Assembly: GCA_011390455.1 (NCBI GenBank)
Contig: JAABSI010000109.1
Location: 1 to 8,536, forward strand
Direction of reading: 5' to 3'
Source: Trueperaceae bacterium
Lineage (GTDB): Bacteria > Deinococcota > Deinococci > Deinococcales > Trueperaceae
Length of the DNA stretch: 8,536 nt
Shown: piece after piece, positions 1-5,362 of the stretch
Position numbering within the stretch: the stretch's first letter is position 1
How the letters are laid out: every line of letters starts with the position of its first letter
Notes under the pieces: generated by a model
What the model saw: the letters and a program-made list of their open reading frames with translations, nothing else
Told to the model about the DNA's origin: nothing
The model's database searches: none
Position numbers and translations under genes: made by a program

Positions 1-165
1 TACGTCGACCTGCGCGGCAGCTGGTCGACCAACGAGGTGACCATCAACTGGAACGCGCCGCTGGTGTGGGTCACCGCATACCTCGCCGATGCGACGGCCG
101 TCCCAGCCCTGGCGAACGCCGCCCCGACCGACCCGCACGACCATTCCGAAGGGAGCCGACCATGA
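1..165 (+). CDS. GH9 family endoglucanase, C-terminal end only (5' end outside window)
   Basis: Reading frame 1 is open from the window edge to a TGA at 163-165, giving the last 54 residues. They fit the second GH9 signature: an aromatic, x, Asp, four residues, an aromatic, three residues, Glu, x, Ser/Thr/Ala, three residues, Asn, Ala. Here this is Y1, D3, W8, E12, T14, N18 and A19, followed by the typical APLVWVTAYL end. In GH9 enzymes D3 and E12 lie in the C-terminal part of the active site, and the Glu is the general acid. The enzyme would hydrolyse beta-1,4-glucans such as cellulose or mixed-linkage glucan. About 30 unconserved polar residues follow the catalytic domain, so no module lies after it. 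The stop overlaps the start of the GH16 gene (ATGA), pointing to one transcript and coupled translation. The N-terminal domains and signal peptide cannot be seen. Confidence 0.86.
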   Translation, partial: YVDLRGSWSTNEVTINWNAPLVWVTAYLADATAVPALANAAPTDPHDHSEGSRP

Positions 166-2471
166 TCCTCCACATACCCCGAGCCCTGGTGTTCTCCGCC
201 GCGATCGCGCTGGGCGCGCTCGTCGCCTTCGCCGCGGCCCAGGACGAGCCCGCCCTCCGCCTCGTCGAATTCACCGAGGAGGTGCCGGTCGGCGAAGACG
301 CCTTCGGCAACCCGATCGGCTTCAGCACCTGGCAGGACGGCGGCGGGGCGCTGGAGCTCTCGACCGTCGAGGTCGCCCCCGGCGATCCTCTGGCGCTGCC
401 CGATCAGACCGAGCCGGAGTACGTGCTCCGCGTCGACCACCGCATCGCCTCGTGGGGCGGCATCACCCACGCCTTCTTCGACGACGCCATGACGCGCTGG
501 GTGCCGGTCGACCTGTCGGTGCACAAGGGCCTGCGCTTCTGGTATGCCGGCAACGGCAGTGGCGGCGAGGTGCAGATCGACCTGTTCGACAACCGCAACC
601 CGACCGCCACCGGCGACAGCGCCGAGCGCTGGTACTACCGCTTCCCCGACGACACGACCGAATGGAAGCTCGTCGAGGTCCCGTTCTCGGCGTTCGCGCG
701 CCGCACCGACTTCCAACCGGGCGGAGCCCCCAACGACGGGCTCGGGCTCGATCAGGCCTCCGGTTGGGCGCTCGGCTTCCCGCCGGGTGATGGGACGAGC
801 CATATCGCGCGGGTCGAGGCGTACGGCGATTCCGGGGTGGTCTCGGAAGGCACGGTGGCGGTCGAGTTCGCCGATGCCTTGGTCACCGTGAACGAAGGCG
901 ACGAGGGCGTCCTGCGGATCGTGCTGTCCGAACCGAGCGACGAGCCGGTCTCGCTGCGCGTCTTCGTGCAAGGCGACCAGGCGACGCCGTTCCGCGACAT
1001 CGTCCCCATGAACCAACTCGTGGTGTTCCCGGCCGGCGTCACCGAGGCGACCGTCACCTTCCAGACGCTCCAGGACGCGCGCCACGAGGGCGACGAACGC
1101 GCCATCGCGGTGCTCGACGGCCCCCGCGGCGCCGAGTTGGGGTTCCAGCGGCGCGCGGTCATCCTGATCGCCGACGACGACCCGTTCGACCCGGATCTGA
1201 TCGCCGAGTTCGGCGACGGCCTCGGGCCCTTCGCAGCGGACGCGGCGACCACCGCGCGCGCTCCCGAGTTGCTCGCCGGCACGCCCGACGAGCGCCCCGG
1301 CCAAGACTCCTTCGAACCGGTGCTGAACCTCACGTGGGAGGGCGATGCCGGCTCGGTGCAGGCGCGCTTCGCGGATGCGCTGGACGCCGGCGGTGCGGAC
1401 GGCCTCGAGTTCTGGTACCGCGGCGACGGCAGCGGCCGCACCGTCGAAGTCACGCTCCTCGACGCCCGGAACCCCGCGCAGCCGCTCGCGCTCGCCTGGT
1501 CCGACGAGTTCGACGGCCCGGCCGGCTCGCCCCCCGACCCTCGCGTGTGGACGCCCGAGATCGGCGATGGCACGGCCAACGGGATCCCCGGCTGGGGCAA
1601 CAACGAGCGCCAGGCCTACACCGGCGACCCGGCCAACCTCGCGCTCGACGGCGAGGGCCACCTGGTCATCCGCGCGCTCGAAGCGGGCGACGACGCGCCC
1701 CCGTGCTACTACGGCGCACCCTGCGAGTACACGTCGGCGCGCATCATCACCGCCGGCGCCCTCGAGGTCGTCTACGGCCGCATCGAAGCGCGCCTGAAGA
1801 TCCCGACCGGCCAGGGCCTGTGGCCCGCCTTCTGGATGCTGGGCAACGACCTCCCCGAGGTCGGCTGGCCCGAGTCGGGCGAGATCGACATCATGGAGAA
1901 CGTCGGGCGCGAGCCCGGCACGGTGCACGGCACCATCCACGGCCCGGGGCACTCGGGCGGCAACGCGATCGGTCGCCCCACCACGCTCCCCGGCGGCGCC
2001 GCCTTCAGCGACGACTTCCACGTCTACGCGATCGACTGGTCCCCCGAGACCATCACCTGGTCGGTCGACGGCGTCGAGTACTCGACGGTCACCGCGGCCG
2101 ACCTGCCGGGTGGGGCGCGCTGGGTGTACGACCACCCCTTCTACCTGATCCTCAACGTCGCCGTCGGTGGCAACTGGCCCGGCTACCCGGACGCGACGAC
2201 CACGTTCCCGCAGGAGATGGTGGTCGACTACGTCCGCGTCCACCAAGAGCCGGACACGTCGGAGCGGTTCGTCGCGAGCTTCCGGGACGACGTCGCGGGC
2301 TGGGTGAAGGTCGAGCTGCCGTTCGAGGCCTTCGAGCGCGCGGACGAGCAACCCGAGGGCGCGCTCGACGACGGCTTCACGCCCACGGAGGTATGGGGCC
2401 TCGACCTGCGCATCGAGGGCGGCGCCGGCTCGGCGCTGCTCGACGAGCTGCGCTGGTACCGCATGGAGTGA
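162..2471 (+). CDS. Secreted GH16 endo-beta-1,3(4)-glucanase (laminarinase-like) with Calx-beta and two CBM11/CIA30-like domains
   Basis: The protein has 769 residues. The ATG at 162 was chosen over the upstream in-frame GTG at 66 because a GGGAG Shine-Dalgarno lies 6 bases before it and a signal peptide starts there (hydrophobic core about 8-24, likely cleavage after AAA near 26). Domains: a CBM11/CIA30-like beta-sandwich (about 27-225, with GLRFWYAGNGSG at 123), a Calx-beta domain (about 230-342, ending in DDDPF), then a second CBM-like domain (about 343-438) interrupted by GH16 (about 444-695) and resumed at about 698-766. The catalytic motif EIDIME places the nucleophile at E574, D576 as helper and E579 as acid/base. 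The preceding LWPAFWMLG and the closing VDYVRVHQ are typical of bacterial laminarinases. It likely cleaves internal beta-1,3 bonds in laminarin or mixed-linkage glucan outside the cell. ATGA overlap with the GH9 gene suggests joint expression. Exact substrate specificity cannot be read from the sequence. Confidence 0.92.
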   Translation: MILHIPRALVFSAAIALGALVAFAAAQDEPALRLVEFTEEVPVGEDAFGNPIGFSTWQDGGGALELSTVEVAPGDPLALPDQTEPEYVLRVDHRIASWGGITHAFFDDAMTRWVPVDLSVHKGLRFWYAGNGSGGEVQIDLFDNRNPTATGDSAERWYYRFPDDTTEWKLVEVPFSAFARRTDFQPGGAPNDGLGLDQASGWALGFPPGDGTSHIARVEAYGDSGVVSEGTVAVEFADALVTVNEGDEGVLRIVLSEPSDEPVSLRVFVQGDQATPFRDIVPMNQLVVFPAGVTEATVTFQTLQDARHEGDERAIAVLDGPRGAELGFQRRAVILIADDDPFDPDLIAEFGDGLGPFAADAATTARAPELLAGTPDERPGQDSFEPVLNLTWEGDAGSVQARFADALDAGGADGLEFWYRGDGSGRTVEVTLLDARNPAQPLALAWSDEFDGPAGSPPDPRVWTPEIGDGTANGIPGWGNNERQAYTGDPANLALDGEGHLVIRALEAGDDAPPCYYGAPCEYTSARIITAGALEVVYGRIEARLKIPTGQGLWPAFWMLGNDLPEVGWPESGEIDIMENVGREPGTVHGTIHGPGHSGGNAIGRPTTLPGGAAFSDDFHVYAIDWSPETITWSVDGVEYSTVTAADLPGGARWVYDHPFYLILNVAVGGNWPGYPDATTTFPQEMVVDYVRVHQEPDTSERFVASFRDDVAGWVKVELPFEAFERADEQPEGALDDGFTPTEVWGLDLRIEGGAGSALLDELRWYRME

Positions 2472-2529
2472 CGTCCTGAGCGCGTCCCCCTTGGATGCGC
2501 CGCCCACGGTCTGCCGCGAGGGCCCGATC

Positions 2530-2535
2530 TACCCT
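2530..2535 (+). promoter_or_regulatory. Putative leaderless-type -10 box (TACCCT) for the DoxX-like gene
   Basis: TACCCT fits TANNNT and ends 5 bases before the ATG at 2541, so transcription would begin at or next to the start codon. The only purine-rich stretch, GGAG at 2536-2539, is 1 base from the ATG, too close to act as a ribosome binding site. No convincing -35 box is visible. The 69-base gap after the GH16 stop shows no other clear signal and no clear terminator. Confidence 0.45.
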
Positions 2536-2540
2536 GGAGC

Positions 2541-3032
2541 ATGACGCACTCCGTGCTCCACGCCCGTCGGGCCCTCGCCGCGCGCTTCGACCGCATCGAC
2601 CGCTGGGTGTCGGCGCGGATGGCGCGCTGGGGCATCGTCCTCCTCCGGTCGACCCTGGGCATCGTGTTCGTCTGGTTCGGTCTCCTCAAACCGCTCGGCC
2701 TGTCCCCCGCCGAGTCGCTCGTGCTGGCGACGGTCGACTGGATGCCGCTCTTCGACGCGCGCACCTGGCTCGCCGTGATCGGTTGGTGGGAGGTCGCCAT
2801 CGGGGTGACCTTCCTCATCCCCAAGACGCTGCGGATCGCGATCGCGCTGATGCTCCTGCAGATGGTGGGGGCCTTCATGCCCCTCGTCATCCTCACGGAC
2901 GTCACCTTCCAGAGCGGCGGGGCGCCCTTCGCACCGACGATGGAGGGGCAGTACATCATCAAGAACCTGGTGATCATCGCCGCAGCCTTGGCGGTGGGGG
3001 GCACCGTGCGCCGTCGCACGCGTCCCGGCTGA
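2541..3032 (+). CDS. DoxX family integral membrane protein
   Basis: This 163-residue protein has about four transmembrane segments (near 31-50, 76-94, 98-118 and 138-155). The basic N-terminus (RR, R, R) suggests a cytoplasmic start by the positive-inside rule. The order of features fits the DoxX/DUF417-like group: RSTLGIVFVWFGLLK in helix 1, WWEVAIGV in helix 2, a loop with VTFQSGGAPFAPTMEGQ, then YIIKNLVIIAAAL before the basic tail GGTVRRR. DoxX-type proteins are small inner-membrane proteins linked in some bacteria to thiol/redox homeostasis, but most members have no proven role. Nothing nearby fixes its function. It looks monocistronic, with its own leaderless-type promoter and 72 bases before the next gene. 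Family assignment is firm; function is unknown. Confidence 0.82.
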   Translation: MTHSVLHARRALAARFDRIDRWVSARMARWGIVLLRSTLGIVFVWFGLLKPLGLSPAESLVLATVDWMPLFDARTWLAVIGWWEVAIGVTFLIPKTLRIAIALMLLQMVGAFMPLVILTDVTFQSGGAPFAPTMEGQYIIKNLVIIAAALAVGGTVRRRTRPG

Positions 3033-3074
3033 TCCGAGCGCCGCCGACCGCCTCGTGCGGACGCCGCGCGCCGA

Positions 3075-3108
3075 AGCACCACATGGAGGTGCTAGACTTC
3101 CCATATGG
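3075..3108 (+). promoter_or_regulatory. Promoter/operator of the Xre-RES toxin-antitoxin module
   Basis: A TANNNT -10 box, TAGACT, lies at 3093-3098, six bases before the ATG at 3105, the same leaderless layout as two other genes in the window. A perfect 6-bp inverted repeat with a 7-bp spacer (AGCACC at 3075-3080, GGTGCT at 3088-3093) runs into the first base of the -10 box, and an 8-bp palindrome CCATATGG (3101-3108) spans the start codon. Xre antitoxins of RES modules are known to repress their own promoters, so these repeats are reasonable operator half-sites. The binding role is inferred. Confidence 0.5.
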
Positions 3109-3539
3109 ATACGCTTCCCACGCCCGCCGCGACCCCACGCCTGCCCCTGGCGCGTCTGGGCTTGCCGACCGCACCCGCCGAGGCGGTCGCGGCGGTGCGC
3201 GCGGGGCTGCCGGTCGCGGTCTTCGAAGGGCTCGCGCGCGCGCTCCGCGTGCCCGAGGCCCGGCTGGCCCAGGTGGTCGGCCTGAGCACCACCACGCTGG
3301 GGCGCCGCAAGCGCGCCGGGGCGCTCGCCCCGGACGAGGGCGACCGGGTGTGGCGCGTGGCCGCGCTGTTCGACCGGGCCGCCCAGGTGTTCGGTGGCGA
3401 GGAGGAGGCGGCGGCCTGGTTCGTCGACCCGAACCTCGCCCTGGGCGACGAGCCGCCGCTCGCGCTCGCCGACACCGAGCCGGGCGCCCGAGCGGTCGAC
3501 GACCTCCTGGGCCGCATCGAGTACGGCGTCTACTCCTGA
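3105..3539 (+). CDS. Xre/MbcA/ParS-type antitoxin of a RES-Xre toxin-antitoxin module
   Basis: This 144-residue protein has a Xre-like helix-turn-helix region at about 33-70 (GLARALRVPEARLAQVVGLS then TTTLGRRKR) and a C-terminal DUF2384 antitoxin domain at about 85-144. The ending is a near-perfect family signature: AAAWFVDPNLALGDEPPLAL, then a conserved T and G, and LLGRIEYGVYS as the last residues. In this family the C-terminal domain covers the toxin's active site, while the HTH dimer binds the operon's own promoter. The RES toxin gene follows after 35 bases, the usual antitoxin-first order. The start codon is supported by the TAGACT box just upstream; there is no good Shine-Dalgarno, so it is probably translated leaderless. 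The first ~30 residues are Pro/Ala-rich, as in many homologues. Confidence 0.93.
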   Translation: MDTLPTPAATPRLPLARLGLPTAPAEAVAAVRAGLPVAVFEGLARALRVPEARLAQVVGLSTTTLGRRKRAGALAPDEGDRVWRVAALFDRAAQVFGGEEEAAAWFVDPNLALGDEPPLALADTEPGARAVDDLLGRIEYGVYS

Positions 3540-3555
3540 GCGTGCCCGGGCACGC
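3540..3555. repeat. Perfect 16-bp palindrome between antitoxin and toxin genes
   Basis: GCGTGCCCGGGCACGC starts one base after the antitoxin stop codon and is self-complementary over all 16 bases. As RNA it could fold into a 6-bp GC stem with a CCGG loop, 20 bases before the toxin ATG. It might tune toxin translation, act as a weak attenuator, or serve as a protein site. A further GGGCACG follows at 3559-3565. No role is proven. Confidence 0.55.
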
Positions 3556-3574
3556 GTCGGGCACGGGCGGTGCG

Positions 3575-4033
3575 ATGCGGGTCTGGCGCCTGGTGCGCCC
3601 CGCCTTCGGCGACGCCGCCGCCGCCTTCTCGGGCGAGGGGGCGCGCCGCTTCGGCGGGCGCTGGAACTCGGTCGGTCGCGCGGTCGTGTACACCAGCGAG
3701 CACCTGTCGCTCGCCGCGCTCGAGAGCCTCGCCCACGCCGACCGGAAGCGCTTCGCGCGCGACCTGGTGGCCTTCGAGGTCGACCTGCCCACCGACCTCA
3801 TCGCCGTGCTCGGCGACGCCGAGGTACCCGAGGGGTGGCGCGCCCGCCCCGACGCCCCCGCCGCCCGAGCCGTGGGCGACGCTTGGCTCGCCGCGCGCGC
3901 CCACCCGGCGCTCTCGGTCCCGAGCGTCCTGGTGCCGCAGGAACGGAACGTGCTGCTCGACCCCACGCACCCGCGCTTCGCGGAGGTGCGGATCGGCGCG
4001 CCGATCCCGTTCCGGTTCGACGATCGGCTCTGA
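3575..4033 (+). CDS. RES-domain toxin (NAD+-degrading family)
   Basis: This 152-residue protein is a complete single RES domain of usual length. The N-terminus MRVWRLVRP and the block RRFGGRWNSVGRAVVYTSEH are typical, and the family's key polar residues can be placed: R29, Y39, E50 (in LAALESL) and S117 (in VPSVLVPQERN), with the LLDPTHP ending. Characterised RES toxins degrade NAD+ in the cytoplasm (NADase or phosphorylase activity) and are structurally related to ADP-ribosyltransferases; the serine gives the family part of its name. The partner antitoxin lies directly upstream. ATG 3575 is preferred because homologues begin with MRVWR, although an in-frame GTG at 3542 sits inside the upstream palindrome. 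No strong Shine-Dalgarno is seen, so translation is probably weak or coupled. All expected active-site residues are present, so the toxin looks intact. Confidence 0.92.
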   Translation: MRVWRLVRPAFGDAAAAFSGEGARRFGGRWNSVGRAVVYTSEHLSLAALESLAHADRKRFARDLVAFEVDLPTDLIAVLGDAEVPEGWRARPDAPAARAVGDAWLAARAHPALSVPSVLVPQERNVLLDPTHPRFAEVRIGAPIPFRFDDRL

Positions 4034-4039
4034 CCGACA

Positions 4040-4076
4040 GCGCGGAGGCCGGGCACCTGGTGCCCGGCCTCCGCGC
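4040..4076. terminator. Perfect 37-bp GC-rich hairpin, likely bidirectional terminator
   Basis: The two 18-base arms (4040-4057 and 4059-4076) are fully complementary around a single central T; in practice the stem would be about 16 bp with a short loop. It starts 6 bases after the RES stop and lies 35 bases before the stop of the convergent DUF2089 gene, so it can end transcription from both sides. There is no T-run on either side, so it is either a tract-less terminator or relies on other factors. Confidence 0.72.
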
Positions 4077-4084
4077 CACCCCCT

Positions 4085-4116
4085 TGGAAGGGTCGTCAGG
4101 TGGAAGGGTCGTCAGG
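4085..4116. repeat. Perfect 16-bp tandem duplication at the 3' end of the DUF2089 gene
   Basis: The unit TGGAAGGGTCGTCAGG occurs twice with no gap (4085-4100 and 4101-4116). The right copy contains the TGA stop (minus strand, 4112-4114) and last serine codon of the DUF2089 gene; the left copy lies outside the gene. It looks like a recent slippage duplication and does not alter the protein. Confidence 0.85.
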
Positions 4117-4492
4117 AACGCCGCTGCATCCCCTGCAGGCGGCGGGTCGCCTCCTCGGCGCCGATCTCGCCGCGCTCGAGGGCGGCGAGGACGTCGCCGC
4201 GCGCGTCGGCGGACTCGTCGGCGACCTCGTACCCGAGCGCGCGCACCATCGCGTCGAAGCGGGCGCGCACGGTGGGGTAGCTGACGCCGAGCATGCGCTC
4301 GACCTCCTTGAGGTTGCCGCGCACCTTGACGAACAGGCGCAGGTACTCGAGCGCGTCGCCATCGAGCAGCGCGAACTCGTTGGGCAGGAACTCCCCCTCG
4401 ATCACGACCCCGGACGTGGGGCCGCGCAGGCGCGTGACCTCGAGGGTCTCACCGGTGACCGGGCAGCGGGTGGGCATGGGGTGTTTGGGCAT
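4112..4492 (-). CDS. DUF2089 family helix-turn-helix protein with C-terminal SHOCT-like hairpin
   Basis: This 126-residue protein starts at ATG 4492, with AGAGGA 7 bases upstream. The N-terminus (MPTRCPVTGETLEVTRLR, then GPTSGVVIEG) is a remnant of the family zinc ribbon: one cysteine (C10) is left of the usual set, so it probably binds no zinc. Residues 33-58 (EFLPNEFALLDGDALEYLRL) and the helix-turn-helix at 59-88 (NLKEVERMLGVSYPTVRARF) are the conserved DUF2089 core, likely DNA-binding. Residues 97-122 (ARGDVLAALERGEIGAEEAT onward) are a SHOCT-like hairpin matching those in two other proteins of the operon. It is the last of five genes, 44 bases after the previous one. It may regulate the operon itself, but that is inferred; DUF2089 proteins lack a settled function. 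The gap before it holds no visible promoter. Confidence 0.88.
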   Translation of the reverse strand: MPKHPMPTRCPVTGETLEVTRLRGPTSGVVIEGEFLPNEFALLDGDALEYLRLFVKVRGNLKEVERMLGVSYPTVRARFDAMVRALGYEVADESADARGDVLAALERGEIGAEEATRRLQGMQRRS

Positions 4493-4536
4493 GGTCGGGT
4501 CCTCTCGCGGGCTCCTGGGGGTCGGTGAGGCGCGCC

Positions 4537-4932
4537 TCACCAGGGCCGGATGTCGATGGTGGCGTCGTCGGTCTCGATCTGGACGAACGGCTCGCCGTCG
4601 GGAAGGTCGAGCCATCCCGCCTGCTGCTCGAGCAGGGCGCGCAGCGCGGGCCAGGGCGGCGTGCCGGCGGGGCCGCGCAGGTCGAAGGCGAGGCCGCCGA
4701 CGGTGCCGTGCCAACCCGCGCGCCACGGGCGCGGCGCGCAGCGCGCCACCCACAGCGCCCATGGGCCGACGAGCAGCACCGCCCGCAGCGTCTCCTCGAG
4801 CGCCCACACCGGCACGCCCCAGCGCAGCCGCACGCGGTCGGCGCGCACGTGCAGCAGCAGCAGCCGCGGCCGCACGTCGTGCGCGTACGCGCGCCACCAC
4901 GCCGGGTCGGACCAGCGCGGGGGCGTCAGCAT
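4537..4932 (-). CDS. Trp-rich conserved-context protein, possible degenerate paralogue of the SHOCT-like protein
   Basis: I do not recognise a named family for this 131-residue protein. Its ATG overlaps the stop of the gene before it (TGATG), so it is translationally coupled and surely a real operon member. It contains 12 tryptophans (9%), an extreme value, with a hydrophobic stretch at about 49-63 (LRAVLLVGPWALWVA) that might touch the membrane but is short for a transmembrane helix. Two segments resemble the C-terminal domain of its upstream neighbour: 23-55 (RLLLLHVRADRVRLRWGVPV onward) against that protein's RLLRISID...AKIRVNVPLGLAKF, and 97-130 (ALRALLEQQAGWLDL...TIDIRP) against DLEQLIASIS...KIVVEV. 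This suggests shared ancestry with loss of the SHOCT part and insertion of a Trp-rich loop. The resemblance is by eye and needs a profile comparison. Confidence 0.72.
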   Translation of the reverse strand: MLTPPRWSDPAWWRAYAHDVRPRLLLLHVRADRVRLRWGVPVWALEETLRAVLLVGPWALWVARCAPRPWRAGWHGTVGGLAFDLRGPAGTPPWPALRALLEQQAGWLDLPDGEPFVQIETDDATIDIRPW

Positions 4933-5360
4933 CAGACGACCTCGACGACGATCTTCGCGCTCTTGCCGTCGCCGTCGTTATCGACGTCGATGTCGACGAG
5001 TCGCCCCTCGGGGGTCTCGGACGAGATCGAGGCGATCAACTGCTCGAGGTCCACGCCTTGCGCCTCGAGTTCGCCCTTCGCCTCCACCGGCAGGAAGCGG
5101 GTGGCGAACTTCGCGAGCCCGAGCGGCACGTTCACGCGGATCTTCGCGTTCTTCATGTCGCCTTGGTTGCCGGCGGCGTCGATCGAGATGCGCAGCAGCC
5201 GCGCGGTCCCGGCGCGCGCCGGGGGCGGTGGGGGCGGAGGGGGTGCCGCCTCGCGGTGCCCTCCGCCGAGCGCGCGGAGCAACTCGCTCGCCTGATCGGC
5301 GTTGATGCGGCCCGACTCCAACAGGTCGAGGATCTTCTTGCGTTCGTCGACGATCGCCAT
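4932..5360 (-). CDS. Small SHOCT-like domain protein (YvlB/DUF4097-associated type)
   Basis: This 142-residue protein starts at ATG 5360, supported by GGGAGG 7 bases upstream and only 2 bases after the preceding stop (TGACCATG). Residues 4-32 (DERKKILDLLESGRINADQA onward) form a SHOCT-like helical hairpin. A linker with eight consecutive prolines (40-47) follows; such a run usually needs EF-P for efficient translation. The C-terminal domain (about 54-142) has the pattern LLRISID, AKIRVNVPLGLAKF, a helix DLEQLIASI, then GRLVDIDVDNDGDGKSAKI, which recurs in SHOCT-like proteins beside DUF4097 genes in Firmicutes and Deinococcota. There is no signal peptide or transmembrane segment, so it is cytoplasmic. 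Family context suggests envelope-stress or antimicrobial response, probably through assembly with the neighbouring proteins; no enzymatic residues are evident. Confidence 0.83.
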   Translation of the reverse strand: MAIVDERKKILDLLESGRINADQASELLRALGGGHREAAPPPPPPPPARAGTARLLRISIDAAGNQGDMKNAKIRVNVPLGLAKFATRFLPVEAKGELEAQGVDLEQLIASISSETPEGRLVDIDVDNDGDGKSAKIVVEVV

Positions 5361-5362
5361 GG

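Noticed and set aside
66..161. Longer N-terminus for the GH16 protein from GTG 66
   Set aside because: It would add 32 basic, Pro-rich residues before a normal signal peptide and overlaps the GH9 coding end; the ATG at 162 has a good Shine-Dalgarno.
752..1603. Minus-strand ORF inside the GH16 gene
   Set aside because: Shadow of the coding strand with Ser/Arg-rich composition and no domain or start signal.
4956..4996. Calcium-binding loop (DIDVDNDGDG) in the small SHOCT-like protein
   Set aside because: Related proteins have similar acidic turns between the last two strands without a proper EF-hand or dockerin pattern.
5221..5242. G-run cluster that could form a G-quadruplex
   Set aside because: It is the complement of the eight proline codons in the SHOCT-like protein; only three long G runs are present, so coding explains it.
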